Shown here in pieces: positions 7,632 to 16,187 of a stretch of DNA of 64,000 bases. This stretch comes from Dehalococcoidia bacterium. Lineage in GTDB: Bacteria > Chloroflexota > Dehalococcoidia > GIF9 > AB-539-J10. The notes under the pieces are model-generated. The model worked only from the letters and a program-made list of their open reading frames with translations. It was not told the origin of the DNA and did no database searches. The stretch is from NCBI GenBank assembly GCA_003562475.1, contig PWUU01000048.1, positions 52,206 to 116,205 on the forward strand, given 5' to 3'. Position numbers and translations under genes: made by a program. The first letter of the stretch is position 1, and each line of letters starts with the position of its first letter.

Positions 7632-10205
7632 CTAGAAGTGGTGTTCAGTTCTGCTGATAATGGTGTCCTGAACTTCTTTGTCCAACTCGACAAAGATCGC
7701 ACTATATCCGCCAGTTCTTACCACAAGGTCTTTGTACTCATCCGGATGTTTCTGCGCCTCCTTTAACGCATCAGTGTCCATAACAGTGTACTGGACCGTC
7801 TGTCCCCTCATGAGTACGTAGGCCCTGACCAGGTCAGCCCACTTGCTCAACTCCCTTTCGCCGGACACAGCGGCTGTGGTGAAGCGACAGTTGAACAGTA
7901 TGCCGTTGGTAGCTCTCCAGGTGTCGAGCTTTGCTGCCGACTTATGCAGCCTGGTGGGACCTTCCAGGTCTGCACCCGCTGACGGGTCTATCGCGGAAGA
8001 CAAGGGCTCTCCTATGCCTCTCCCCTCCGGTGTTGCCCAGGTGTCATAACCCATGTACACATAGTTGGTCAGTGAGAAGAACCCGCCAACGAAGTTGCCG
8101 CCATGAGGTGTCCTGTGTCTTTCGTACGCATCCATCCAGGCGTTGGAGAGTCTCACCGCCCACTTGTCAGCATAGTCATCATCGTTGCCATATTTGGGTG
8201 CCTTGCGACATCTTTCCCTGATGTGTTCGTAGCCCACCCAATTGTTGTCCATTGCCTCTACGAGTTCATCCCAGGTGATCTCTTTCCTGTCATAGACCAG
8301 ATACTCGATTGCCGCCAGCGAGTCAGCACCGGTGCTCAACCCCACACCTATTGCCCCGGTCCAGTTGTATTTGCACCCCCCATCCATGTAGTCCACGCCC
8401 TTATGCCTCGGGCCGGGGTGCAGCAGGTCCAGTACCGGCACAGGATGCCAGGTCTTCCATGCCCAGTCCATCAGGTTGTTGTAGATGCAATTCAAGCGCA
8501 CAGTGTGGTCGATTTGTTTCTTGACGGCAGCGAAGAAGTCTTCCATGGTCTTGAAGTCCCCGGGGTTGCCGGTCTCCACTCCGGCCCGGTCTCCACTTTT
8601 CTTCTCTATGCCGTTGTATATTGCCAGGTGCACCAACTTAGCCAGATTGAAGTACCCTGCGTTCGCCCGCGGGTTTGTATCTACGCCACTGGTATTGGGA
8701 TCGGTCGCATTCTCCTGGCAACCGAGGTCAGCGTAGTTTCTGGCCTCAGCAAGAGACACTCCCCGATTCATCAGCGACGGCACAATGGCCTCGTCGTTGA
8801 CTATATGTGGAATGCCGGTACTGAGACGCAGTACCTCAAGGACGGCTTTGAGGATGTCGTTTGGGGTGTTCTTGTGAACCCTGAAGGAGATGCCCGGATC
8901 ATTCAGGTGAACGTGAGCGTGAGCCTCCAGCACCATGTACGACAATTCGTTCGTGGCATCCTGACCATGCTCATCCATGCCGGAAATGGCCATCTTGTCA
9001 TTGGTGCTGAAGCTGGGGACTCTTCTTGCCCTGTGGTATTCCTGCAGGTACTTTCTCTCCCTGATCTTAATGAAGAGACACTCCAGCAGGAATTGTGCCA
9101 ATTGCCTGGAGGTCTTCCCACTCTCCAGGTCTCTCCTGAGGTACGGATACATGTACTGGTCGAACCTGCCGGCAGAATGCGAATCGCCACCATCACACAG
9201 GTGAATCGCATTGTGGAGGAAATGCCAGCACTGCACCGCTTCCCACCAGGAATCAGCGGGATACTCGGGCACCCTGCGGCACACCCGCGACATGTCCTGC
9301 AGTTCTGCCCTCCGCTTCTGACTCGTCTCTCCGGCGGCCATTTCGGCGGCTAAGTCAGCACAGCGATTCGCGTAGATAATGATGGCGTCGGCGGCTATGA
9401 GCATACCCCTGTAGACGTTTAGCCTGTCGAGTTCAGCATGAGATGAAACATCGGAGCCATCAATTCTCTCCATTTCAGCCCGAATCTCTTCTTTGAGCTC
9501 CTTCAGGCCCTTCCTCAGAACAGTCGCGTAGTCAGCGATTGTATGGGACACGCCAAAGCCGATGAGCGGATGGGACATCTTGCCCGGGAAGTGTCCGTTG
9601 TGGAAGCCTACATAGGGGAAATTCTCGTCCAATTGCTTTTGTATGATGGCAGGGTGACAGATATCTCGCCAGTACGGGATGATCTCCTCTTTAAGAGCTT
9701 TGTAGTCGTTTTCATCCACCACCCAGGCTTCAACTCCCCTGACTCTGAGAGCGTCCAGCTCGCTCATGTGCTCGCCAACTTCCTCAACGAACACCGACCT
9801 TTCCAGCCAGGTGCTCATGAACTCCGGCTCGACTTCTGTCCCCAGCAGGTAAGCACTGGGATCACCCATCAAGAGCTGGTATTCATCGCAGATTAGTGGG
9901 ATGAATTGACAGATGTGTTTCAGCCCCTTCGCCTTCCTGATGATTGGGGGCTCGCCTTCAGTCTGCTGATAACTCTCCGTCAGTAGTTTCCCGCGCCAGA
10001 TTGAGAGATAGCCTCTCTTTCCGTCCGGCCTTTCGAGCAGCATTTCCCTCAGCGTCTGAATGCGCTGCTCCTCTTCGTCATCTCCCTTCAGAATCATCCG
10101 GTCAAAGATCGAACCCCGCCACATCTTGCCGTAACTCCTGGAACGTTCCCACCATGGAATGACTCTGTCAGCGTTCTTCTGCTTCGCGCCAACACTGCCG
10201 GCCAT
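7632..10205 (-). CDS. Glycyl-radical enzyme, unassigned subclass (GCQEN active site)
   Basis: 857 aa from an ATG preceded by GAGGGAGG; the track's TTG start adds five residues. The C-terminal glycyl-radical motif VVRTGGYSAIF..QDTIISRTEHHF is intact, with the radical Gly at about residue 833. The catalytic Cys lies in YADLGCQENATDP at about residue 496, and the Glu two residues later matches the C-x-E pair of lyases and decarboxylases (4-hydroxyphenylacetate and indoleacetate decarboxylase, diol dehydratases, CutC) rather than the CC pair of pyruvate formate-lyase. Gln in the x position is unusual to me. No small decarboxylase subunit, microcompartment or aldehyde dehydrogenase gene lies near, so the substrate cannot be inferred. 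Confidence 0.92.
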   Translation of the reverse strand: MAGSVGAKQKNADRVIPWWERSRSYGKMWRGSIFDRMILKGDDEEEQRIQTLREMLLERPDGKRGYLSIWRGKLLTESYQQTEGEPPIIRKAKGLKHICQFIPLICDEYQLLMGDPSAYLLGTEVEPEFMSTWLERSVFVEEVGEHMSELDALRVRGVEAWVVDENDYKALKEEIIPYWRDICHPAIIQKQLDENFPYVGFHNGHFPGKMSHPLIGFGVSHTIADYATVLRKGLKELKEEIRAEMERIDGSDVSSHAELDRLNVYRGMLIAADAIIIYANRCADLAAEMAAGETSQKRRAELQDMSRVCRRVPEYPADSWWEAVQCWHFLHNAIHLCDGGDSHSAGRFDQYMYPYLRRDLESGKTSRQLAQFLLECLFIKIRERKYLQEYHRARRVPSFSTNDKMAISGMDEHGQDATNELSYMVLEAHAHVHLNDPGISFRVHKNTPNDILKAVLEVLRLSTGIPHIVNDEAIVPSLMNRGVSLAEARNYADLGCQENATDPNTSGVDTNPRANAGYFNLAKLVHLAIYNGIEKKSGDRAGVETGNPGDFKTMEDFFAAVKKQIDHTVRLNCIYNNLMDWAWKTWHPVPVLDLLHPGPRHKGVDYMDGGCKYNWTGAIGVGLSTGADSLAAIEYLVYDRKEITWDELVEAMDNNWVGYEHIRERCRKAPKYGNDDDYADKWAVRLSNAWMDAYERHRTPHGGNFVGGFFSLTNYVYMGYDTWATPEGRGIGEPLSSAIDPSAGADLEGPTRLHKSAAKLDTWRATNGILFNCRFTTAAVSGERELSKWADLVRAYVLMRGQTVQYTVMDTDALKEAQKHPDEYKDLVVRTGGYSAIFVELDKEVQDTIISRTEHHF

Positions 10206-10248
10206 GCGGACCTCCCTCAATACTGCTCATCACAGTTGACGTGTGGCT

Positions 10249-10277
10249 ACGCTAGCATCGCGTCTGACCGCTGTCAA
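10249..10277 (-). promoter_or_regulatory. Sigma-A type promoter of the glycyl-radical operon
   Basis: On the minus strand TTGACA (10277-10272), exactly 17 nt, then TAGCGT (10254-10249). The predicted start lies about 35 nt before the glycyl-radical enzyme ATG. A GTTGAC/GTCAAC inverted pair (about 10235-10240 and 10273-10278) overlaps the promoter and could be an operator. Confidence 0.55.
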
Positions 10278-10521
10278 CGTGGAGCGGATTCCGGCCACAC
10301 CATGCGTATCTCTGCCCGAAGCGAGACTGACGGCTTGACCGGTTGCAGGCCGGAGTCCCCCGGGTGACAGGGTGGAGATCACCACCTCGCACGCACCAGG
10401 GCAGTATGGTTTGGAACCGTCCCCTACCAGCAGATGGTCCACACAAGGTCAGTCGCACATCAATTGCACCACGGCAACCCTGGTTATGCACAGGCACATC
10501 CGGCTGCGCTAGAACGCGGCG
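10278..10521. other. Gap with no recognisable gene
   Basis: Together with the promoter region this is a 316-bp space between the glycyl-radical enzyme start and the end of the gloB-like gene. No gene, tRNA or clear terminator seen. Confidence 0.4.
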
Positions 10522-11259
10522 TCAGAACCGGTCCTTTCTACGACGTATCTCTGCGAACACCTCGACGTCACCGGCTCCTTCCATGCCAACGACGCGCTTC
10601 ATCGCGGGCTCACCGGAACGCAGGAAGGGATTGGTTTCACGCTCCGCGGCAATTGTTGATGGCACCGTGACGCTCCCGTCGGCGGCCAGGGCACGCGCCT
10701 CTTCGAGTCGCGTCCTTACCGCCTGGTTCGCAGGTTCCAGTGTCACTGCGAACTCGTAGTTCTCGAGCATGTAGTCGTGGCCACAGAACACACGCGTCTG
10801 CTGAGGCAGCGCCGCCAGCTTCTGCAGTGAGGCCCACATCGCCTCCGGGGAGCGGGTAAACAGTCGACCGCATCCGCCACAGAACAGCGTATCTCCGGTG
10901 AAGACATCGCCAGGCTGCCCGTCAGTTGCCGGCAGATAGAGGCAGACGGAGTCTGCGGAATGACCGGGGGTTCTCAGCACGGTGAACGCAAACGGACCTA
11001 TCGCCAGGGCTGTGTCCCCGGTCGACGCCTCGGGCAACAGCACTTTGCAGCCGGTGCGATGGGCCAGCTCCTCGTTGCCACCGGTATGATCGAAATGGCC
11101 GTGCGTACAGACTGCCGCGAGCAGCCGGGCGCCCGAGACGCCAAGTGCTCGTAGTACGGGAGAAGCCTCACCCGGGTCTATGACCACCGCCTCATTCTTC
11201 GACTCCACCAGGTACGTGTAGTTGTCCGCGAGCGTGCCAAGCGTCATCACCGTGTGCAT
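10522..11259 (-). CDS. gloB: Hydroxyacylglutathione hydrolase-like MBL-fold hydrolase (glyoxalase II family)
   Basis: 245 aa. THGHFDHTGG is the metal-binding HxHxDH motif, followed by LRTPGHSADSV, FTGDTLFCGGCGRLF (bridging Asp) and FCGHDYMLENYEFA. The C-terminal TNPFLRSGEPAMKR is characteristic of glyoxalase II, which hydrolyses S-D-lactoylglutathione. Whether this organism makes glutathione is unknown, so another thioester may be the substrate. AAGGAG lies 11 nt before the ATG. It is last in a leftward run behind the M20 peptidase and GNAT genes. Confidence 0.85.
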   Translation of the reverse strand: MHTVMTLGTLADNYTYLVESKNEAVVIDPGEASPVLRALGVSGARLLAAVCTHGHFDHTGGNEELAHRTGCKVLLPEASTGDTALAIGPFAFTVLRTPGHSADSVCLYLPATDGQPGDVFTGDTLFCGGCGRLFTRSPEAMWASLQKLAALPQQTRVFCGHDYMLENYEFAVTLEPANQAVRTRLEEARALAADGSVTVPSTIAAERETNPFLRSGEPAMKRVVGMEGAGDVEVFAEIRRRKDRF

Positions 11260-11297
11260 GCGTCTCTCGTCTCCTTGCTGGTCGTTCCGCCGGCGGA

Positions 11298-12407
11298 TCA
11301 GGCTACCGAGCGTCCGATATTCAGATACAGATCGGCTGCTGCCACAACATCAGAGAATAAGACTCCCTCGTCCTGGCTGTGGGCCAGGTCGAGCCGCCCG
11401 GGCCCGAGAACGATGGGGTCGATGCCCGCCGCCCACAGGACGTTGCCATCGGAGTGACTCCGGAACTGCTGCGGGTTCCATTCGCGTGCCATCGATTCGT
11501 ACACCTTCCTCAGTCGTTTCACGAACGCACGGTCGGGCGATATCTCGTAGCCGGCGTACGTGTCCTCGAACCGCATGTAGAGGTCGAGCGACGATAGGCC
11601 CACTGCATCCGGGCCGACTATGTTCTCGAGGTCGGCCTTGAGCGAATCAACTCGCATGTCCGGGGGCAGATGGAAGTCGAGCCACGCCTCGCACAGGTCC
11701 GGTACCACAAAGCCCGACGGAAGTCCGGAGAGCTCACGAATGTTGTAGACGAGGCGCGACCCTTCGGACGTCGCAAAATCCGTAACGTGGAGCAGGAGCC
11801 GCAGCATCGCCTCGATGGCATTGTGCCCAACCTCAGGCACGGCTGAGTGCGCCCTCTTACCTCTCGCCCTCAGGAACACCTCCAGATAGCCGTAGTGGCC
11901 GAGGCATGGCGCGAGGCCGGTAGGCTCCCCCACGATGGCCCAGGGGAAGTGGTACTCGTCCACGAGCGTGTGCGCTCCGGCGCTGTCTTCCTCCTCGTCC
12001 ACCACGAGCGCGAGGGCCACCGGCGGCACGCGGCCTCCAGCGTTGCACAACACGGTGAACGCCTCAACCATGGCGGCGCAACCCGATTTCATATCCACCG
12101 TGCCCAGGCCGCGCACCTCGCCGTCGAGCACCTCAAAACCGTAGTCATCCAGGTCGTACGCAGCTACGGTGTCGACGTGCCCGACCAGGCACAGCTCAAT
12201 CTCCTCCTGTCCTGCGGGAATGGCGACCAGATTGCAGCGCTGTTCATCGACCTCCTGCAGGCGCACCGGCACACCATGCGAACGGAGGTGTTCGGCCACG
12301 AAGGAGATGACCTCCTCCTCCTTGCCGGAGGGGCTGTAGATGTTGACCATATGTTCCAGAAGGCTGCGCAGCCTCTCGTGGTTCACACCGCTGTCATGGT
12401 GCGGCAT
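11298..12407 (-). CDS. M20-family zinc peptidase/deacylase (ArgE/DapE/LysK-like)
   Basis: The metal-site motifs are GHVDTV, GLGTVDMKSG, VDEEEDSAGA and GEPTGL, in the order of M20 dipeptidases and deacylases, followed by a dimerisation domain beginning GYLEVFLRARGKRAHSA and a closing HSQDEGV. Size (369 aa) and the SPSGKEEEV start resemble LysW-lysine/ornithine hydrolases and ArgE, but no lysine or arginine genes are near, so the substrate is open. The track's 426-aa form reads back through the preceding gene; GGAGGG sits 5 nt before the ATG at 12407, which overlaps the GNAT gene's end by 14 nt. Confidence 0.82.
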   Translation of the reverse strand: MPHHDSGVNHERLRSLLEHMVNIYSPSGKEEEVISFVAEHLRSHGVPVRLQEVDEQRCNLVAIPAGQEEIELCLVGHVDTVAAYDLDDYGFEVLDGEVRGLGTVDMKSGCAAMVEAFTVLCNAGGRVPPVALALVVDEEEDSAGAHTLVDEYHFPWAIVGEPTGLAPCLGHYGYLEVFLRARGKRAHSAVPEVGHNAIEAMLRLLLHVTDFATSEGSRLVYNIRELSGLPSGFVVPDLCEAWLDFHLPPDMRVDSLKADLENIVGPDAVGLSSLDLYMRFEDTYAGYEISPDRAFVKRLRKVYESMAREWNPQQFRSHSDGNVLWAAGIDPIVLGPGRLDLAHSQDEGVLFSDVVAAADLYLNIGRSVA

Positions 12408-13011
12408 CCAATCCCTCCTCATCGGTGGACAACTCTGTCGTCGAGAGCGGGGCCAGTCGCGAGCCGCGGCGGGTGGTGTGTCTCGACGTACCGGCACGAG
12501 CCTTGCGCTCGGATGCCTCCTCCCTGCTGTCTTCGCGGCGCAGCGTCTTCGTGAACCAGATGTGCTTTCCAGTGGCACTGAAGCCCAGCCGGTTGAAGAA
12601 GCCGATAGCGTTCTCGTTTTCGACGACCGTGTCCGCGATGATCATACGCACACCCTCCTCCCTGAACCGCTCCTCAAGGCGCCGGTACAACCGCATGCCG
12701 AGGTGTGTGTGCTGGAATCCGTCAGCCACGCCGATCCATTCGAGATACCCGTAGCGCTTCCAGGCGGTCCCTTCCTTTTCAACGGTCGTTGCCAGCACGA
12801 AGCCCACTACACGATCATCCACCTCCGCCACGAGGCAGAACTCGGGGTCAGAGGTGAACAAACCTGTCACCTCATAGGGATCCCAGGTGCGGTACAGGAT
12901 GGGATACTCCTGGCTGGTGAACAGGCTCTCGCCCAGCCGGTAGACCTCGCTGAGATCATCTATCTCCATCTGTCGTACTGTTACTTCGATTCGCCTGCCA
13001 CGACTGCGCAT
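12394..13011 (-). CDS. GNAT-family N-acetyltransferase
   Basis: 205 aa. The N-terminal 150 residues form a GNAT domain: VRQMEIDDLSEVYRLGE at the start, YGYLEWIGVADGFQHTHLGMRLYRRL as the acetyl-CoA motif A, and VVENENAIGFFNRLGF as motif B. The C-terminal 50 residues are basic, low complexity and probably disordered. GGAGGAGG lies 7 nt before the ATG. The end overlaps the M20 peptidase start, suggesting co-translation. Acceptor unknown. Confidence 0.82.
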   Translation of the reverse strand: MRSRGRRIEVTVRQMEIDDLSEVYRLGESLFTSQEYPILYRTWDPYEVTGLFTSDPEFCLVAEVDDRVVGFVLATTVEKEGTAWKRYGYLEWIGVADGFQHTHLGMRLYRRLEERFREEGVRMIIADTVVENENAIGFFNRLGFSATGKHIWFTKTLRREDSREEASERKARAGTSRHTTRRGSRLAPLSTTELSTDEEGLDAAP

Positions 13012-13260
13012 ACGTCAACCTCCTCCCCTGTTCCCGGGCATACCCGTGATTGGATACGTCCTTCTTAACGCACCTGCGAGTATACAATATGGACCACTGC
13101 GTGTCCGAGTCGGCGCGGGGCCACGCGCGCGCGGTTTTGACCGGCCAATTCACCCGGGCTATACTGCGCAACACGAACCACCTGGTGGGTGGCGCCAGAG
13201 ACATGCCGGCGGCACAGCCGGGACAACTTACAGGCGGCTTCAGAAGAGAGGAGGTGACAG

Positions 13261-13713
13261 GTGTACGAGAAGATTCTGGTGAGTCTGGACGGTTCAAAGG
13301 AATCCGAATGCATACTGGACCACGTGCGCATGCTGGCGAAGAGCTGCAGCATACCAAAGGTGGTGCTGCTGCGAGTTGTCGAACCGTACTCCCCCAGCCT
13401 GGCTAACTACGTAGGCGACAGCACGGCGCGCGAGATAGGGGAGAAGGAACACCGCACGGCGGAAGAGTACCTGTCGTACGTAGCCGACATCCTGCGGCCA
13501 CATTGCGGCGGAGTTGAGACCATGGTGGTGGAAGGCCACCCGGCCTACGAGATAGTCGAATATGCCAGCCGCAATGGCGTCGACCTGATCGCGATGAGCA
13601 CGCATGGAAAATCCGGCATCACGCGTTGGGCAGTGGGATCGGTCACGCGGCACGTAATGGATCACTGGGCGGGACTGTTGTTGACCATACCTCCGGCGGG
13701 ATGCCGTCCCTGA
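13261..13713 (+). CDS. Universal stress protein (UspA family)
   Basis: 150 aa starting with a GTG behind GAGGAGG. MYEKILVSLDGSKESE is the ATP-pocket strand, and DLIAMSTHGKSGITRWAVGSVTRHV carries the G-2x-G-9x-G-(S/T) nucleotide motif of ATP-binding Usp proteins. Its TGA overlaps the next ATG (TGATG), so it is coupled to the following flavodoxin gene. Confidence 0.92.
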   Translation: MYEKILVSLDGSKESECILDHVRMLAKSCSIPKVVLLRVVEPYSPSLANYVGDSTAREIGEKEHRTAEEYLSYVADILRPHCGGVETMVVEGHPAYEIVEYASRNGVDLIAMSTHGKSGITRWAVGSVTRHVMDHWAGLLLTIPPAGCRP

Positions 13714-14195
13714 TGGCAGCGATCGACTGCGTCATCGTATGTACCTCGGTGCACCACGGCAACACGCGCAAAATCGCCGAGGCCATGGCCTCGATCCTGG
13801 GCGGACGCGTACTCGAACCAGGAGATGAAGCGCACGAGGCGATATGCAACGCCGACGTCGCGGGTTTCGGATCTGGCATCTTCTTCGGCTCGCACCACAG
13901 GCAACTGCTCGAGTTCGCACGATCCCTCAGTCCGGGGCAGGGCGGCGCTACGTTCGTGTTCTCCACCAGCGGAACAGGCTACCGGACGCCGCGATTGATT
14001 GGACTGGACTACCACCGCGAGTTACGCCGTATTCTCCAGCGCAAAGACTACACTATCGTGGGAGAATTCGACTGCAAGGGATTCGACACGTTCGGACCGT
14101 GGGGTAAGCTGGGAGGTATAGCGAAGGGACATCCGGACGAGACCGACCTCGACAATGCGAGGGCCTTTGCCCGTGCGCTCATTCGCGCTGCGTGA
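13713..14195 (+). CDS. Flavodoxin-domain protein
   Basis: 160 aa. CVIVCTSVHHGNTRKIAEAMA is the FMN phosphate loop in the form seen in flavodoxin-domain proteins of anaerobes; GSGIFFGSHHRQLLEFA and FSTSGTGYRTP are the other FMN loops. The track start (13626) lies inside the stress-protein gene; the ATG at 13713 overlapping its TGA is the likely start, with ATG 13701 as an alternative. Likely a cytoplasmic electron carrier or a menaquinone/heme-associated flavodoxin; partner not evident. Confidence 0.82.
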   Translation: MAAIDCVIVCTSVHHGNTRKIAEAMASILGGRVLEPGDEAHEAICNADVAGFGSGIFFGSHHRQLLEFARSLSPGQGGATFVFSTSGTGYRTPRLIGLDYHRELRRILQRKDYTIVGEFDCKGFDTFGPWGKLGGIAKGHPDETDLDNARAFARALIRAA

Positions 14196-14242
14196 GTACG
14201 GCTGAAGGCGACTTTCGCGACGAGAGAGATGGGCCTCCCGAC

Positions 14243-14752
14243 CTAACCGGTCGCCTTGAGTCGGCTCACAAATGCCTCGATGAGACGAGGACACGCCTCC
14301 GTGCGCACGTCGGTCGACTTCACTGCGATCGTCGCCAACGGCTCCTTGCCGACGAGCTTTCGCATCTGCCCGAAGACACGCATCCTGGAAGGGTCTCCGG
14401 CGGTACAGAAGAACGCCACTCGCGGCAGAGTCTTCCTGTGGCGGCGGAGGTAACTGCGTACTGCGGGGGTCAGCGAGCCGGCCCACACGGGAGTGCCGAC
14501 CACCACCAGGTCGTACAACCCGGGGTCCCTGAGCGTCCTGGCTATTGCCGAGCTCGTGCCGAAGACAGCGGCCAACACCGCCTTCGCGAATGCACCGATG
14601 CCTGCTTCCAGCTTCTTGCCATCAACCAGCAGCGGCGGTCTGGACTTCACCTCCTCGACGACATCGAACTCCGCATCCATTGCCTGCGCGATGTACTCGC
14701 CGACCAGCATGGTGGTACCGGTGTTCGAATAGCAGACAACAAGTATCTTCAC
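14243..14752 (-). CDS. Flavodoxin family protein
   Basis: 169 aa from a GTG with AGGAGG 7 nt upstream; the track's 215-aa version adds an implausible Cys-rich lead. KILVVCYSNTGTTMLVGEYIA is the FMN phosphate-binding loop, DLVVVGTPVWAGSLTP the second loop and FFCTAGDP the third. The SxTGTT-type loop resembles long-chain flavodoxins and flavodoxin/NO-synthase domains. Convergent with the upstream flavodoxin, divergent from the ArsC-like gene. Confidence 0.85.
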   Translation of the reverse strand: MKILVVCYSNTGTTMLVGEYIAQAMDAEFDVVEEVKSRPPLLVDGKKLEAGIGAFAKAVLAAVFGTSSAIARTLRDPGLYDLVVVGTPVWAGSLTPAVRSYLRRHRKTLPRVAFFCTAGDPSRMRVFGQMRKLVGKEPLATIAVKSTDVRTEACPRLIEAFVSRLKATG

Positions 14753-14947
14753 TTTCGCCCCTCCTGAGCGCCCTGCCGCTGCACCGGCGCAGTGGCAGCA
14801 GGGCCGAATAGTAGCGCAATGCACTTCGCGGTGAAAGAGTTGGGCGACACATAATCGCGATTTCCCACAATGCTTCTCGCTCAGTCTCACAGTGTCAACA
14901 GAAGAGCGCTGTTTGTCTTCTGAGCCGCGTCACTGCATAATCCTTGA

Positions 14948-15412
14948 ATGGACAAGATAAGAGTACTCTTTCTCTGTAACCGCAACTCGGCAAGGAGCCA
15001 GATGGCTGAAGGGCTCTTACGCCACATGGCAGGGGATAGATACGAGGCGCACAGCGCCGGTCTTGAGCCTGGCCAGGTTCATCCTCTGGCAGTGAAGACA
15101 ATGGCAGAGGTCGGAATAGACATAACCGGTCAACGCTCGAAGAGCCTGCAGGAGTACACGGGCAAGATGCACTTCTCCTTCCTCATAGCTGTCTGCAGCG
15201 AAGCCGACAACAGATGCCCATCCACTTTCCCTGGCGTGGGCACACGTATCGCGTGGGACATTTCCGATCCTGTGGCCGGCCTGGACCTGGAAGAGGAGGA
15301 GCTTGCCAGGTTTCGTAATGCAAGAGACGATATCACGGCCCGGCTGACTGCGTGGCTTGCAACTCAGGGGGAATACGACACCATACATGGTTCCGCGGCA
15401 CACCGGCTATGA
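14948..15412 (+). CDS. arsC: Low-molecular-weight phosphatase / arsenate reductase (thioredoxin-type ArsC family)
   Basis: 154 aa. The P-loop is CNRNSARS (CX5R) at residue 10, with AEGLLRHMAG and EAHSAGLEPG, then HPLAVKTMAEVGIDITGQRSKSL, the arrangement of thioredoxin-coupled arsenate reductases. C-terminal SDPVAGL supplies the general-acid Asp. CSEADNRCP provides two further cysteines in the place of the redox cascade. No ars operon genes adjoin, so a general tyrosine-phosphatase role is possible. Confidence 0.88.
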   Translation: MDKIRVLFLCNRNSARSQMAEGLLRHMAGDRYEAHSAGLEPGQVHPLAVKTMAEVGIDITGQRSKSLQEYTGKMHFSFLIAVCSEADNRCPSTFPGVGTRIAWDISDPVAGLDLEEEELARFRNARDDITARLTAWLATQGEYDTIHGSAAHRL

Positions 15413-15443
15413 GTCACAACACGCAGCCACATCCCAACAGCAA

Positions 15444-15472
15444 TTGACAGTCGCATGGCCAATTACTACATT
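15444..15472 (+). promoter_or_regulatory. Sigma-A type promoter of the desulforedoxin gene
   Basis: TTGACA (15444-15449), 17 nt, TACATT (15467-15472). The start would fall about 14 nt before the ATG, giving a very short leader that contains the AGGAGG ribosome site. Confidence 0.5.
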
Positions 15473-15492
15473 GACAACAGGAGGTGGTAGCT

Positions 15493-15615
15493 ATGGCAGT
15501 AGAGAAAGCCGGCGAACACTACAGGTGCAACGTGTGCGGCAACGAGGTGACCGTTACCGTGGCAGGCGGTGGAACGCTCGTCTGCTGCGGCGAGGACATG
15601 GAGCTGCTCACCTAG
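15493..15615 (+). CDS. Desulforedoxin-like protein (absent from the ORF track)
   Basis: A 40-aa frame, [17 protein letters not shown] onward, with the CxxC then CC ([10 protein letters not shown]) iron ligands of desulforedoxin and of the desulfoferrodoxin N-terminal domain, which hold one Fe(SCys)4 centre. It ends at LLT, so the superoxide-reductase domain of desulfoferrodoxin is absent. A strong AGGAGG lies before the ATG and a good promoter upstream. Such small rubredoxin-type proteins act as electron carriers in oxygen defence of anaerobes. It lies just before a ferritin-like gene. Confidence 0.85.
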   Translation: MAVEKAGEHYRCNVCGNEVTVTVAGGGTLVCCGEDMELLT

Positions 15616-15727
15616 CCACACATGCCCATGTCAGCTGAGGTGCCTGCCGGCAGCGTTCACGACCGGTGCCGGCACGGTGCAGCAGGGAACAGGTGGGCGT
15701 AACCAACGACAGAAAGGAGGTAACAGG

Positions 15728-16036
15728 ATGCCAGATTTTGGAACCCCTTTTGCCGGATTAGCACACAGCCGCAAGGTGACCCATGAGGAGTTGATTCGAG
15801 CCATTCGCTTCTCGGTAGCCGCAGAGTACGAAGCGATTCAGCTGTATATGCAACTGGCCGAGTCGACCGACAACAAGCTCGCGATCAATGTGCTGAAGGA
15901 CATCGCCGATGAGGAGCGCGTGCACGCGGGCGAGTTCCTGAGGCTTCTCCGCGAACTCGATCCGGACGAGCAGAGTTTCTACGATGAAGGGGCCGAGGAG
16001 GTGGAGGAGGAGATCGAGGAGCTTGGCGGCAAGTAG
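15728..16036 (+). CDS. Rubrerythrin/ferritin-like protein, half-size (102 aa)
   Basis: Start chosen at the ATG behind AAAGGAGG; the track start at 15569 lies inside the previous gene. Helix motifs EYEAIQLYMQLAE and DEERVHAGEF supply ExxY and ExxH di-iron ligands, but there is only one two-helix hairpin instead of a four-helix bundle, so a dimer must build the iron site, as in encapsulated ferritins and other half-ferritins. The tail GAEEVEEEIEELGGK is strongly acidic. No encapsulin gene is in the window. Probable role: iron handling or peroxide defence with the desulforedoxin. Confidence 0.75.
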   Translation: MPDFGTPFAGLAHSRKVTHEELIRAIRFSVAAEYEAIQLYMQLAESTDNKLAINVLKDIADEERVHAGEFLRLLRELDPDEQSFYDEGAEEVEEEIEELGGK

Positions 16037-16187
16037 CTCTCCACGCTAGGCCACTTTCTGCGCGGGAGTGTCGCCATCAGGAGAGCGATACTATCGAGAA
16101 GAAGTCCACTCGCCGGCTCCGCAGGCGTCCAATCCCCGTGGCACGACGATTTCCCCCGGGGCAACACCAGGCCGGGCCGGATGATCG

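Noticed and set aside
8103-9353. 416-aa plus-strand ORF opposite the glycyl-radical enzyme
   Set aside because: Shadow frame of a well-supported gene; no motif and no ribosome site.
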